64,000 nt of DNA, taken from contig NZ_JAPEMV010000013.1 of assembly GCF_026342355.1 (NCBI RefSeq), positions 40,001 to 104,000 on the forward strand, in the 5' to 3' direction. The translations under genes and the position numbers were made by a program. The DNA comes from Streptomyces sp. NBC_00249. GTDB taxonomy: Bacteria > Actinomycetota > Actinomycetes > Streptomycetales > Streptomycetaceae. Below, in pieces: positions 22,499-31,975 of this stretch. Position 1 is the stretch's first letter; each line of letters starts with the position of its first letter. The notes under the pieces were generated by a model. The model searched no databases. It was not told where the DNA came from and saw nothing but the letters and a program-made list of their open reading frames with translations.

Positions 22499-24265
22499 TC
22501 AGGACTTGGTGCCGCCCTCCGTCGCCTCGCCGACGGAGGTGACGAAGTCGACGGCTTCGTTGCCCCAGGTCCACACCTGGTCCCACCAGCCGCGGCCGGT
22601 GCCGACCCATTCCTGGAGCGGGGTGAGCTCCCAGATGAGCCAGCCCGCCACGAACAGCATGACGAGCATCACGAGACAGCCCTTGAGGCAGCCGAGGCCG
22701 GGGATCCGGACCGGGTTGGCGCTGCGGCGGCGCGGCTCGCGCGGCGGACGCGGCTCGCGGGGGGCCGGGGCCGGCCGCTGCGGCTGCTGGGCCGGACGCT
22801 GCTGCTGGGGCGGCTGCTGCGGACGCTGCTGCTGGGGCTGCTGGTACTGAGGCTGCGGCTGCTGGTACTGCGGCTGCTGAGGCGGCTGCGGCTGCTGGTA
22901 CGGCTGGGGCTGCTGCTGGTAGTGCTGCGGCGGCGCGTACTGCTGGGGCGGCGGCGGCTGCTGCTGGTAGTGCTGCTGCGGCGGCCCCTGGCGGTACGGG
23001 GGCTGCTGCGGGGGCGGCGGCGCCTGGCGCTGCGGGCGGCGGCGCAGCGGGTCCTCGGCGGGGTCGAGGTAGTGCATCTGCGTCTGCTCGTTGCGGTCCC
23101 GGGCGGCCCGCATCTGCGACTGCCACGGGTGCGGCGCGTCCGGCTGCTGCACGGGCGGCATGACCGAGGTCGGGTCGGGGGCGCCGGGCCCGCCGGGCGC
23201 GCCGGTGCTGGGCAGCACGGTGGTGGCGTCGGAGCCGCCGATGGGGGGCATGACGCTGGTCATGGCGTTCGGGTCGTACGCGCCGGGCTGCGGGGCCGCC
23301 TGCGGAGCTGCCTGCGGGGTGGCGGCGGTGGGGTTCGTCGGGACGGGCGCGGGCGAGAGGTCGGGCCCGAGCAGGGCGCCGACGCCGAGCGCGGCCTCCA
23401 CCTCGTCGGGCGAGGAGTGGACCTTGATGCCGGAGGCGACCACGCGCAGGCCGCGCGCCAGGTTCTCGGCGCTGGGGCGCTCGTCGGGCTCCTTGCGCAG
23501 GCAGCGTTCGATGACGGTCCACAGCGGCTCGGGGACCGTGGGCGGGCGCTGCGGCTCCTCGCTGAGGTGGCGGTGGAGCACTTCGAGCGCGGTGCCGCCG
23601 GCGAAGGGCGGACGGCCGGTGACCAGCTCGTAGAGGAGGATGCCGGCGCCGTAGATGTCGACGGCGGAGGTCTGCGGGCGGCCTTCGGCGGACTCGGGGG
23701 CCACGTAGGCGGGGGTGCCGACGAACTCGTGCGTGCGGGTCAGCCCCGGGGAGTCGGCCAGGCGCGCGATGCCGAAGTCGGTGAGCATCGGCTTCATCTG
23801 GCCGTGGCTCTCGTCGAGCAGCACGTTGGCGGGCTTCAGGTCGCGGTGGACGACGCCGTCGGCGTGGCTGGCGGCGAGCGCGTCCGCGATCTGGGCGGTC
23901 AGCAGGCTCGCGGCGACGGGGCTGAAGGGGCCGTTCTCGCGGATGTACTTGTGCAGGTCCGGGCCGTCGACCAGGTCCATGACCAGCGCCAGCAGATCGC
24001 CCTCGACGACGAGGTCGCGGGTGCGGACGATGTTGGGGTGGGTCAGGCGCAGCAGGACGGACCGCTCGCGCAGGAAGCGCATGACGATGTCCGCGTCCTG
24101 GGCGAGCTCCTCCTTGAGGACCTTGATGGCGACGGTCTCGCCGGGCTGCCCGGCGACGGCTGCCTCCGCGCCGGCGGTCTCCCGCTGGCGGGCACGCCAG
24201 ACAGTGCCCGTGGCGCCGCGTCCGAGCGGCTCCTCGAGCAGGTACTTGCTGCCGACTGGCCGCAC
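22499..24265 (-). CDS. pkaA: Membrane Ser/Thr protein kinase (PkaA) with Pro/Gln-rich linker
   Basis: The 588-residue Hanks-type kinase has its catalytic domain at ~8-275: LGRGATGTVWRARQ, VAIKVLKEEL, VVHRDLKPANVLLD, TDFGIARLAD, GTPAYVAPES. A ~240-residue disordered linker dominated by Pro, Gln and Tyr (QQPQPQYQQPQQQRPQQ type) leads to one membrane helix near the end (CLVMLVMLFVAGWLIWEL). The ~40-residue exterior tail is Trp-rich. GTG 24265 follows GGGGAG by eight bases. It is 178 bp upstream of pkaB and divergent from the FHA-FtsK gene. FHA domains bind phosphothreonine, so that neighbour is a reasonable candidate partner (inference). Confidence 0.9.
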   Translation of the reverse strand: MRPVGSKYLLEEPLGRGATGTVWRARQRETAGAEAAVAGQPGETVAIKVLKEELAQDADIVMRFLRERSVLLRLTHPNIVRTRDLVVEGDLLALVMDLVDGPDLHKYIRENGPFSPVAASLLTAQIADALAASHADGVVHRDLKPANVLLDESHGQMKPMLTDFGIARLADSPGLTRTHEFVGTPAYVAPESAEGRPQTSAVDIYGAGILLYELVTGRPPFAGGTALEVLHRHLSEEPQRPPTVPEPLWTVIERCLRKEPDERPSAENLARGLRVVASGIKVHSSPDEVEAALGVGALLGPDLSPAPVPTNPTAATPQAAPQAAPQPGAYDPNAMTSVMPPIGGSDATTVLPSTGAPGGPGAPDPTSVMPPVQQPDAPHPWQSQMRAARDRNEQTQMHYLDPAEDPLRRRPQRQAPPPPQQPPYRQGPPQQHYQQQPPPPQQYAPPQHYQQQPQPYQQPQPPQQPQYQQPQPQYQQPQQQRPQQPPQQQRPAQQPQRPAPAPREPRPPREPRRRSANPVRIPGLGCLKGCLVMLVMLFVAGWLIWELTPLQEWVGTGRGWWDQVWTWGNEAVDFVTSVGEATEGGTKS

Positions 24266-24766
24266 GTCTCGCGCTCCCCTGCTGTCGTCTTTTCCGGTTT
24301 TTTCGCTGTGAGGTTTCGGCCCCAACTCTAGGGGGTGTCCCCGGGGAAGACGCGGGCCCGCGGAGGTTGGTTGCCGCACATATGTACGGAGGGTGACTTT
24401 TGCGGGGTATGCCGGGGGCTCTTTCCCCGGATTTTCACCGGGCCCGGCGCCCGGACCCGTGTCACCGCCGCGCCGCATCTGCCCCGTGCCTGCCCGTACC
24501 TGTGTCACATCCGTACGACACATGTGCGGCGACCTGACCGATCAAGATCATTTGTGGGCGGGTGCCGGGCGTGTTGCGGGTGACAGGTGCGAGGATGCAT
24601 CCGTACGGAACGGCCGGGACGGGAGCCCTGCCTTCCGGCAGACCTGACCGGACGACGCGTCCGTGCCGGGCGGGGGGTGATCGGGCAGCCGTGCCCGCCG
24701 TTCCCCTTGCCGGGCGCACGCACGCACCGCGCACTGCGCTCCGCGCAGAAGGGACCGCTGACGGCG
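24266..24766. other. 501-bp divergent intergenic region (pkaA / FHA-FtsK gene)
   Basis: No convincing gene is present. It must hold the two divergent promoters. Visible elements include the near-palindrome GTGTCACAT-N6-ACACATGTG around 24505-24530 and AAGGGA before the FHA-FtsK ATG. Short frames here are weak in codon bias. Confidence 0.5.
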
Positions 24767-27700
24767 ATGCAGATCCGGCTGACCGTCCTTGGATCGCGCA
24801 GCGGCCACCAGGCCGCCGCCGCGCCCGCCACCTGTGACGTGCTCGTCACCGCGCCCGCCGGTACCGCCCTGGCGGCGGTGGCCTCCGGGCTCGCGGCGAC
24901 CGTGGGCGGACCCGACACCGGCGGCACGGTGGTCCTGTACGCCGGCACGCGCAGGCTCGACCCGCAGCGGGCCGTACTGGGCGAGCCGCCGCTGATCGAC
25001 GGGGCGGTGCTGGCCCTGGGCGGCCCGGCACCGGACACCGCCGACGACGCCTTGCCGGACGAGGGCCCCGGAGCCGCCCCGCAGCTGCACGTGGTGGCCG
25101 GTCCCGACGCGGGCGGGGTCCACCTGCTGCACCCGGGGGCCGTACGGATCGGCCGCTCGGCGGACGCGGACGTACCGCTGGACGACCCGGACGTGTCACG
25201 GCTGCACTGCGCGGTGACGGTGATGCCGGACGGGCGGGTCGCGGTGGCCGACCTCGGCTCGACGAACGGCACCACCCTGGACGGCGCCCCCGTCGGGGTA
25301 CGGGCGGTCCCGCTGGCCCCGGGCGCGCTGCTGCGGATCGGCGAGTCGACGCTCCGGCTGGCCGCGGGCGGCACCACGCAGCCGCCCCTGACTCTGATCC
25401 CGGACCTGGAGGGCCACCTCTCCCTCCCGGCCCCCTCGGCCCCCGACGGGCCCGGCGCGGCTGCGAGCGGCTCCGACCGGGGCACCGGCGCGCCCGGCTC
25501 CGGCACCTTCACCCCGGGCCACCCCGACCCCGCCCACCGGACCCCGGGCGCACCCGGAGCAGGGCAGCCCGGCGCGGGCGGCGCGGGGAGCGGCGCACCC
25601 GGAGCAGGGCAGCCCGGCGCGGGCCGTCCCGGCTCCGGCGCCCCCGGAGCGGCCGCCTTCGGCACGGATCACCCCGACCTCGGCCACCCGGCCCCCGGCG
25701 CCTCCGGCCCGGGCCACCTCAGCGGCGGTACGCCCGGCGCGGGCTCCTCGGGCCCCGGCCGCACCGGCGCCGGTGCGTCCGGTACGGGGGCCCGGGGCGC
25801 GGGGCACCCCGGGGCGGGCCACCACACCGGCCACACCGGCACCGGACACCCCGGCACCGGAACCCCCGGCGCCGGCTACGACGGCGTCGGCACTGACGGC
25901 GCGGGCCACCCCGGCGGGCCAGGCGCAGGGCATCCCGCCGCAGGCGGAACCGGGGCCGGGCGGGCGCCCGTGCTCGGTGCGGGGCGGGCCCGCAGTGGCG
26001 ACGGGGCCGGGGCTCAGGCGGCTGCCGGAAAGCGTCGCGGGCTCGGGGCGTGGGCGCGCAAGTGGGTGCGGGGTGAGGAGGAGGCCGAGGCCGTCGCGGT
26101 GGAGCCGGAGCCGCCGGCCGCCGCCGCCGCGCCCGACGCCGACGACCCGGCCGCGCTGCTGCTGGCCGCGCTCGGGCCGACGGGCCGGCTGTGGTCGCGC
26201 GGGGCCGGGCGTCCCGGGTTCCTGGAGGCGGGGCTCGGCGCGGGGAGCCGGGTCGCGCTGGCCGAGTCGGGTTCGCTGGGGATCGCCGGGCCACGGCAGC
26301 GGCTGACGGGTGTGGCCCGCTCGGTGATCGCCCAGCTGGCCGGGCTGCACGCGCCCGCGCAGCTGGAGATCGTGCTGCTGGCCGCCGACCGGGCGCGCCC
26401 GGTCCAGGAGCGCCGCCGCGACTGGGGCTGGCTGGGCTGGCTGCCCCACGTACGGCCGGCGCACGGCCAGGACTGCCGGCTGCTGCTGGCGTACGACCGT
26501 GACCAGGCGGCGGCCCGCGCCGGGGAGCTGACCCGGCGGCTGGACGACAGCCCGCTCGGTACGAACTGGGCCGCCGCCGATCCGGCGGCGGTGCGCGGGG
26601 CGGCGTACGCCTACGAGGGCCCCCGCACGCTCCTCGTCCTCGACGGCGACCCGGGCGCGGGATCGCTGCGCGAGGTCACCGGCCGGCTCGCCTCGCACGG
26701 GGCCGCCGCCGGGATCCACGTCCTGGTGCTGGCGGAGGCCCCGTCGGCGACCGCGGCCTCCCCGGTCCCCTCCACCTACGACGCGGCCTGCGCGAGCACG
26801 CCCGCCTTCCGGGACTGCGCGACGGTGGCACTGCTCAGCGGTGACGTGGCCACGGCGGTACGGACCTTCGCGGCGGCCGGCGGCCGGCCCGTCCCGCCGG
26901 GCACCACCGCCGTCGCGGACGCGGTCTCGGCGGCCTGGGCGGAGCGCTTCGCCCGGGCCCTGGCCCCGCTGCGCACGGACGGCGCGGTCGCCGAGGCCGG
27001 GTACCGGCCGGCCACGGCCAGCCTCCCGCAGGCCTCGCGGCTCCTCGACGAGCTGGGGCTGGCCCGCGCCACCCCGGCCTCCCTGATGGCCCGCTGGGCT
27101 GCCGCCACCGACCAGGGGCAGGGCGTCGGCGGTCTCGCCGAGGTGGTGCTCGGTACGGGCCGGCGCGGCCCGGTCGGCGCCGAGCTCGTCCACGACGGCC
27201 CGCACCTGCTCGTCGAGGGTCCCGCGGGGAGCGGCCGGACGGAGCTGCTGCGCTCGGTCGCGGCCTCCCTGTCGGCGGCGGCCCGCCCGGACCGCCTCGG
27301 CCTGGTCCTCCTGGACGGCGCCGGCGGGGAGCGCGGCGACGGCCTCCTGCCGTGCACGGAACTCCCGCACGTGTCGGCACACCTGGTGGCCTCGGACCCG
27401 CTGCGGATGAGGGAGTTCGCGCAGGCCCTCGGCGCCGAGCTGAAGCGCCGCCACGAGCTGCTGGACGGGGCGCCGTTCGCGGAGTGGCACGCCCGCCGGG
27501 AGCTGTCGGACCGGATGGTGTCGCCCCGCCAGCCCGCCCCGGGTGAGCTGCGCGGCGACCTGGACCCCCCGCGCAGCGGCACGTTGAGGCTGCGCAGCGC
27601 CGCCGCGCGTGCCGAGCCGGCGGCCGGGCCGAGCCCGCTGCCCCGGCTGGTGGTGCTGGTGGACGACTTCGACGCGCTGGTCGCGCCGGGGCTGGGCAGT

Positions 27701-28141
27701 ACGGGCCGCCCGGCCGCCGGTTCGGTGGTGCGGGCGCTGGAGGCGGTGGCCCGTGAGGGCACCCGGCTCGGGGTGCACCTGATCGCGACGAGCGCCCGCC
27801 CGGACCGTACGGCGGAGACGGAGCTGGCCCGGCTGGCGACGCTGCGGGTGGAGCTCGACGCCCCGGACCAGCCGGGTCCGGGCCGCGGCCTGCTGCGGTA
27901 CGCGGACGGCCGGACGGTCCCGTTCCAGGCGGGCCGGGTCACGGGCCGGATCCCGCGGACGGCGACGTCGAGGCCGACCGTGGTGCCGGTGGAGTGGGAG
28001 CGGATGGGTGATCCACCGGCCCGCCGCCCGGTGCGCGAGCTGGGCAACGGCCCGACGGACCTGGCGCTCCTGGCGAGCGCCCTGGACCGGGCCTCGCACC
28101 TGGTCTCGGCGGTACCGGTGCTGTTCCCGCCGGCCCCCTGA
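24767..28141 (+). CDS. FHA-domain FtsK/EccC-like ATPase
   Basis: The 1,124-residue protein has a ubiquitin-like/YukD-type N-terminus (MQIRLTVLGSRSG). An FHA domain (~105-205) follows, with phosphothreonine-binding signatures VRIGRSADADVPLDD, SRLHCAV and DLGSTNGTTLDG. A Gly/Ala/Pro-rich repeat linker (~235-410, GAPGAGQPGAG type) leads to an FtsK/SpoIIIE-like motor (~450-1100). Its P-loop is LVEGPAGSGRTELLRS, where Arg replaces the Walker Lys. The other ATPase motifs are LGLVLLDGAGG and RLVVLVDDFDAL, then LGVHLIATSARPD. Similar proteins belong to type VII/ESX-like systems or to DNA translocation. It starts after AAGGGA and is divergent from pkaA. Function unproven. Confidence 0.82.
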   Translation: MQIRLTVLGSRSGHQAAAAPATCDVLVTAPAGTALAAVASGLAATVGGPDTGGTVVLYAGTRRLDPQRAVLGEPPLIDGAVLALGGPAPDTADDALPDEGPGAAPQLHVVAGPDAGGVHLLHPGAVRIGRSADADVPLDDPDVSRLHCAVTVMPDGRVAVADLGSTNGTTLDGAPVGVRAVPLAPGALLRIGESTLRLAAGGTTQPPLTLIPDLEGHLSLPAPSAPDGPGAAASGSDRGTGAPGSGTFTPGHPDPAHRTPGAPGAGQPGAGGAGSGAPGAGQPGAGRPGSGAPGAAAFGTDHPDLGHPAPGASGPGHLSGGTPGAGSSGPGRTGAGASGTGARGAGHPGAGHHTGHTGTGHPGTGTPGAGYDGVGTDGAGHPGGPGAGHPAAGGTGAGRAPVLGAGRARSGDGAGAQAAAGKRRGLGAWARKWVRGEEEAEAVAVEPEPPAAAAAPDADDPAALLLAALGPTGRLWSRGAGRPGFLEAGLGAGSRVALAESGSLGIAGPRQRLTGVARSVIAQLAGLHAPAQLEIVLLAADRARPVQERRRDWGWLGWLPHVRPAHGQDCRLLLAYDRDQAAARAGELTRRLDDSPLGTNWAAADPAAVRGAAYAYEGPRTLLVLDGDPGAGSLREVTGRLASHGAAAGIHVLVLAEAPSATAASPVPSTYDAACASTPAFRDCATVALLSGDVATAVRTFAAAGGRPVPPGTTAVADAVSAAWAERFARALAPLRTDGAVAEAGYRPATASLPQASRLLDELGLARATPASLMARWAAATDQGQGVGGLAEVVLGTGRRGPVGAELVHDGPHLLVEGPAGSGRTELLRSVAASLSAAARPDRLGLVLLDGAGGERGDGLLPCTELPHVSAHLVASDPLRMREFAQALGAELKRRHELLDGAPFAEWHARRELSDRMVSPRQPAPGELRGDLDPPRSGTLRLRSAAARAEPAAGPSPLPRLVVLVDDFDALVAPGLGSTGRPAAGSVVRALEAVAREGTRLGVHLIATSARPDRTAETELARLATLRVELDAPDQPGPGRGLLRYADGRTVPFQAGRVTGRIPRTATSRPTVVPVEWERMGDPPARRPVRELGNGPTDLALLASALDRASHLVSAVPVLFPPAP

Positions 28142-28247
28142 CGCCAGGACGGCCCCCGCGCACCCCCGCGAGGCGGTATTGCGGGGGTGCCCGGGTCGGC
28201 GTAGACCTTGTGGTCCGGGACACATCACGGGCATCGGGGGCACAGCC

Positions 28248-29609
28248 ATGCGCGAGCACGGGAAGAGCCGTACGAAACTGAGCTGGGCGGCGCTGGCCGC
28301 CGCGGGCGCGCTCGCGCTCACCGCGTGCGGCGGTGACCCGCAGCCGCAGCCGGGGCAGCCGGCCACCGGCGAGCCGGCGGCGCCCCGGGTGGAGTTACCG
28401 AAGCTGGCAGGCGAGAAGCTGGAGGTGGCGGCGGTCTGGACGGGCCCGGAGCAGGCCAACTTCACGAAGGTCCTGAAGGAGTTCGAGAAGCGGACGGGCG
28501 CGAGCGTCACCTTCGTTCCGGCGCAGGATCCGATCGTCACCTTCCTCGGCACCAAGATCGCGGGCGGTGCGCCGCCGGACGTGGCGCTGCTCCCGCAGGT
28601 CGGGGCGCTGACGGCGGCGGTGAAGAACAAGTGGGCGCAGCCGGTGGGGCCGGAGGCCAGGGCGCAGCTGGACGCGAACTACTCGGCGGGCTGGAAGAAC
28701 CTCGGCGCGGTCGACGGCACCCAGTACGGCGTCTACTACAAGGCGGCCAACAAGTCGCTGATCTGGTACAACGCGAAGGCCTTCGAGGCGGCGGGCGTCA
28801 AGCCCCCGAAGGACTGGAAGGAGCTGATCGCCGCCGCGGACACCCTGTCGGCCTCGGGTACCCCGGCGGTCTCGGTGGCGGGCGCGGACGGCTGGACGCT
28901 GACGGACTGGTTCGAGAACGTCTACCTCTCGCAGGCGGGCCCGGAGAAGTACGACCAGTTGGCGAAGCACCAGCTGAAGTGGACGGACGACAGCGTGAAG
29001 CAGGCGCTGACCACCCTGGGGCAGCTGTTCGGGCGCAAGGACTTCCTGGCGGGCGGGCAGAGCGGGGCGCTGTCGACGGAGTTCCCGAAGTCGGTGACGC
29101 AGACCTTCACCGGGGGTGACCGGCCGGCGGCGGCGATGGTCTTCGAGGGCGACTTCGTGGCGGTGAACATCGGGCAGACCGAGGCGAAGGTCGGCAAGGA
29201 CGCGCTGGTGTTCCCCTTCCCGGCGGTGGGCGCGAAGGCGCCGGTGGTGTCGGGCGGTGACGTGGCGGTGGCGCTGAAGCCCTCGAAGGGGGCGCAGGCC
29301 CTGCTGACCTTCCTGGCGTCGGCGGACGCGGCGGAGATCCAGGCCCGGGAGGGCGGTTTCGTCTCCCCGAACAAGGCCGTGGACCCGGGCGCGTACCCGA
29401 ACGCCATCCAGCGGGACATCGCGAAGGCGCTGATCGCGGCGGGCGACGACTTCCGCTTCGACATGTCGGACCAGGCTCCGGCGGCCTTCGGGGGGACGCC
29501 GGGGGCGGGTGAGTGGAAGGCGCTCCAGGACTTCCTGGCGAACCCGTCGGACGTGGCGGGGATCCAGGCGAGGCTGGAGGCGGACGCGTCCAAGGCGTAC
29601 GGGAACTGA
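28248..29609 (+). CDS. ABC-importer solute-binding lipoprotein (sugar type)
   Basis: The 453-residue lipoprotein has a signal peptide with a lipobox ending LTAC (Cys 27) and a Pro/Gln linker (GGDPQPQPGQPATGEPA). The extracellular solute-binding family 1 fold follows: VAAVWTGPEQANFTKVLKEF, GGAPPDVALLPQVGAL, GVYYKAANKSLIWYNAKAF and APVVSGGDVAVALKP. These bind oligosaccharides or glycosides at the outer membrane face. It is first in a three-gene operon with two permeases (3-bp gap, then a 4-bp overlap). No ATPase gene follows, so the shared ATPase MsiK, which serves several streptomycete sugar importers, probably powers it (inference). No LacI-type regulator is adjacent. Confidence 0.9.
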   Translation: MREHGKSRTKLSWAALAAAGALALTACGGDPQPQPGQPATGEPAAPRVELPKLAGEKLEVAAVWTGPEQANFTKVLKEFEKRTGASVTFVPAQDPIVTFLGTKIAGGAPPDVALLPQVGALTAAVKNKWAQPVGPEARAQLDANYSAGWKNLGAVDGTQYGVYYKAANKSLIWYNAKAFEAAGVKPPKDWKELIAAADTLSASGTPAVSVAGADGWTLTDWFENVYLSQAGPEKYDQLAKHQLKWTDDSVKQALTTLGQLFGRKDFLAGGQSGALSTEFPKSVTQTFTGGDRPAAAMVFEGDFVAVNIGQTEAKVGKDALVFPFPAVGAKAPVVSGGDVAVALKPSKGAQALLTFLASADAAEIQAREGGFVSPNKAVDPGAYPNAIQRDIAKALIAAGDDFRFDMSDQAPAAFGGTPGAGEWKALQDFLANPSDVAGIQARLEADASKAYGN

Positions 29610-29612
29610 CCG

Positions 29613-30968
29613 GTGGCGGCCTCCGGAACCCCTCCGGGCGGGCGCACTCCGACCCCGCACCCGGTCCCCCGTAGCCCGCGCTCCGCGCACGGCCGCCGGC
29701 GGCTGATCGCGGCGGCGTTCCTGCTGCCCGCGCTGGTGCTGCTGGGCGCGCTCGTCGTGCAGCCCATCGGCTACTCCCTCTACCGCAGCCTCTTCGACCA
29801 CTCCGGCGACACCTTCGTCGGGGCGGCCAACTACCAGGAGATCCTGAGCGACGACACGATCCGTACGGCGCTGGGCAACACGGCTCTGTGGGTGGTGCTG
29901 GCCCCGACGACGGCCACCGCGCTGGGCCTGGTGTTCGCGGTGCTCGCCGAACGGGTGCGCTGGGGCACGGCGTTCAAACTGCTCGTCTTCATGCCGATGG
30001 CCATCTCGATGCTGGCGGCGGGCATCATCTTCCGCCTCGTCTACGACCACGACCCGGACCGGGGCGTCGCGAACGCCGTGTGGGTCGGGGTGCACGACAC
30101 CTTCGCGCAGGCCTCCGCCTTCCCCAAGGCCAGGCCGGGCCGGGACTCCCCGCTGGAGCCGGCCGAGGGGGGTGCGTTCGTGACGCGCGAGCCGGTACGG
30201 GCGGGCGTGCCCGCGCTGCTGCCGCTGGTCGGGGTCGCGCCGGAGGCCCTGCCGGAGGGGACCCGTACGGCGGGGAGCTCCGCCGCCGAGCCGGGGAAGG
30301 TCACCGGGACGGTGTGGCAGGACTTCACCCGGGGCGGGGGCGGCGCGGTGAACGTGGTCGACCCGACGGAGTCGGGGCTGGCCGGGATGCGGATCGAGGC
30401 GGTCCGGGACGGTCGGGTGGTGGCCTCGGCGACGGCCCGCGCCGACGGCACCTTCACCCTGCCCGCATCGGCCGACGGGGCACGGCTGCGGCTGCCCGCG
30501 GCGAACTTCCGGGAGGCGTACGCGGGGGTGGACTGGCTGGGCCCGACGCTGGTGACACCCGCCGTCATCGGGGCGTACGTGTGGATGTGGGCCGGTTTCG
30601 CGATGGTGCTGATCGCGGCCGGGCTGGCGGCCGTACCGCGGGAGCTGCTGGAGGCGGCGCGGGTGGACGGGGCGGGCGAGTGGCAGGTGTTCCGCCGGAT
30701 CACGGTGCCGCTGCTGGCTCCGGTGCTGGTGGTGGTGCTGGTCACCCTCGTGATCAACGTGATGAAGATCTTCGACCTGGTCTTCGTGATCGCGCCGGGC
30801 GCGGTCCAGGACGACGCGAACGTGCTCGCGCTCCAGCTGTACCGGACCTCCTTCGGGACGGACGCCGATCCGGGGCTCGGCAGCGCCATCGCCGTCCTGC
30901 TCCTGGTGCTGGTGGTGCCGGTGATGCTGGTGAACATCCGCAGGATGCGCAAGGAGGCCTCCCGATGA
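29613..30968 (+). CDS. ABC sugar permease 1 with an inserted extracytoplasmic domain
   Basis: A 451-residue inner-membrane permease of the MalF/UgpA type; relatives are usually near 300. TM1 lies at ~30-50 (RLIAAAFLLPALVLLGALVV), and the EAA loop is ELLEAARVDGAGEWQVF (~345). Between the third helix (~128-150) and the next segment is an extra ~150 residues (~155-305). It contains a Pro/Ala-rich stretch and a small beta-rich unit (VTGTVWQDFTRGG, GLAGMRIEAVRDGRVVASAT, ADGTFTLPASADGARLRLP) resembling SdrD-B/carboxypeptidase-regulatory-like folds. The GTG start is 3 bp after the lipoprotein stop. The insert probably faces the binding protein. Confidence 0.87.
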   Translation: MAASGTPPGGRTPTPHPVPRSPRSAHGRRRLIAAAFLLPALVLLGALVVQPIGYSLYRSLFDHSGDTFVGAANYQEILSDDTIRTALGNTALWVVLAPTTATALGLVFAVLAERVRWGTAFKLLVFMPMAISMLAAGIIFRLVYDHDPDRGVANAVWVGVHDTFAQASAFPKARPGRDSPLEPAEGGAFVTREPVRAGVPALLPLVGVAPEALPEGTRTAGSSAAEPGKVTGTVWQDFTRGGGGAVNVVDPTESGLAGMRIEAVRDGRVVASATARADGTFTLPASADGARLRLPAANFREAYAGVDWLGPTLVTPAVIGAYVWMWAGFAMVLIAAGLAAVPRELLEAARVDGAGEWQVFRRITVPLLAPVLVVVLVTLVINVMKIFDLVFVIAPGAVQDDANVLALQLYRTSFGTDADPGLGSAIAVLLLVLVVPVMLVNIRRMRKEASR

Positions 30969-31837
30969 GCACGGCACACGGCAGCCGCACCTCGTCGTCC
31001 GGCCGGCTGGCCGCGCGGGCGGCGGGCGGGGCCCTGCGGGTCTTCCTGGTACTGGCGGCGCTGTTCTGGCTGCTGCCGACGCTCGGGCTGCTGATCTCCT
31101 CGTTCCTGTCCCCCACCGACCTGAACGACGGCGGCTGGTGGCAGGTGCTGAGCGAGCCCGCGCGCCTGACGGCCTCGAACTACGGGCGGCTGCTGGCCAA
31201 CGACACCATCACCGGCTCGCTGCTGAACACGGTGGCGATCGCCGTCCCGGCGACGCTCCTCGTGCTCGTCCTGGGCTCGTTCGCCGGGTACGCCTTCGCC
31301 TGGCTGGAGTTCCCCGGCCGGGACTGGCTGTTCCTGCTCGTGGTGGGGCTGCTGGTGGTCCCCGTACAGGTGGCGCTGATCCCGGTCTCCGAACTCTTCG
31401 GCACGCTCGGCCTGTTCGAGACCACGGCCGGGGTGGTGCTCTTCCACACCGCCTTCGGGCTGCCCTTCGCGGTGTTCCTGCTGCGGAACTTCTTCGCGGA
31501 GATCCCGCGCGAGCTGCTGGAGGCGGCGCGCCTCGACGGGGCGGGCGAACTGCGGCTGTTCGCCCGGGTGGTGCTGCCGCTGGGCGGTCCGGCCATCGCC
31601 TCGCTCGGCATCTTCCAGTTCCTGTGGGTGTGGAACGACATGCTGGTGGCGCTGGTCTTCGCCGACTCGGCGCACCCGCCCGTCACGGTCGCGCTCCAGC
31701 AGCAGGTACGGCAGTTCGGGAACAACATCGACGTCCTGGCGCCCGGCGCGTTCCTGTCGATGGTGGTCCCGCTGGTGGTCTTCTTCGCCTTCCAGCGGCA
31801 GTTCGTGTCGGGGGTGATGGCCGGGGCCGTCAAGTAG
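30965..31837 (+). CDS. ABC sugar permease 2
   Basis: The 290-residue permease is of the MalG/UgpE type. It has six hydrophobic segments, with TM1 VFLVLAALFWLLPTLGLL, and the EAA loop ELLEAARLDGAGELRLFARV near residue 182. The C-terminal segment is FLSMVVPLVVFFAFQRQFVSG, typical of the family. ATG 30965 overlaps the TGA of permease 1 (ATGA), so the pair is translationally coupled. It forms the heterodimeric channel with the preceding protein. Unlike that partner it has normal length. The operon ends here; 138 bp separate it from the glycosyltransferase gene. Confidence 0.9.
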   Translation: MSTAHGSRTSSSGRLAARAAGGALRVFLVLAALFWLLPTLGLLISSFLSPTDLNDGGWWQVLSEPARLTASNYGRLLANDTITGSLLNTVAIAVPATLLVLVLGSFAGYAFAWLEFPGRDWLFLLVVGLLVVPVQVALIPVSELFGTLGLFETTAGVVLFHTAFGLPFAVFLLRNFFAEIPRELLEAARLDGAGELRLFARVVLPLGGPAIASLGIFQFLWVWNDMLVALVFADSAHPPVTVALQQQVRQFGNNIDVLAPGAFLSMVVPLVVFFAFQRQFVSGVMAGAVK

Positions 31838-31975
31838 CGACGCCAAGTAGCGGCGTCAGGTAGCGGCGTCAGGTAGCGGCTCGCACGAGGCGATCACGCG
31901 ATTGACATGCTGCGTTGACTCTGCGTAACCCGAATGCCACACGGTGCGTAACCCGATCGCCGCGCGCGCGGTTCC

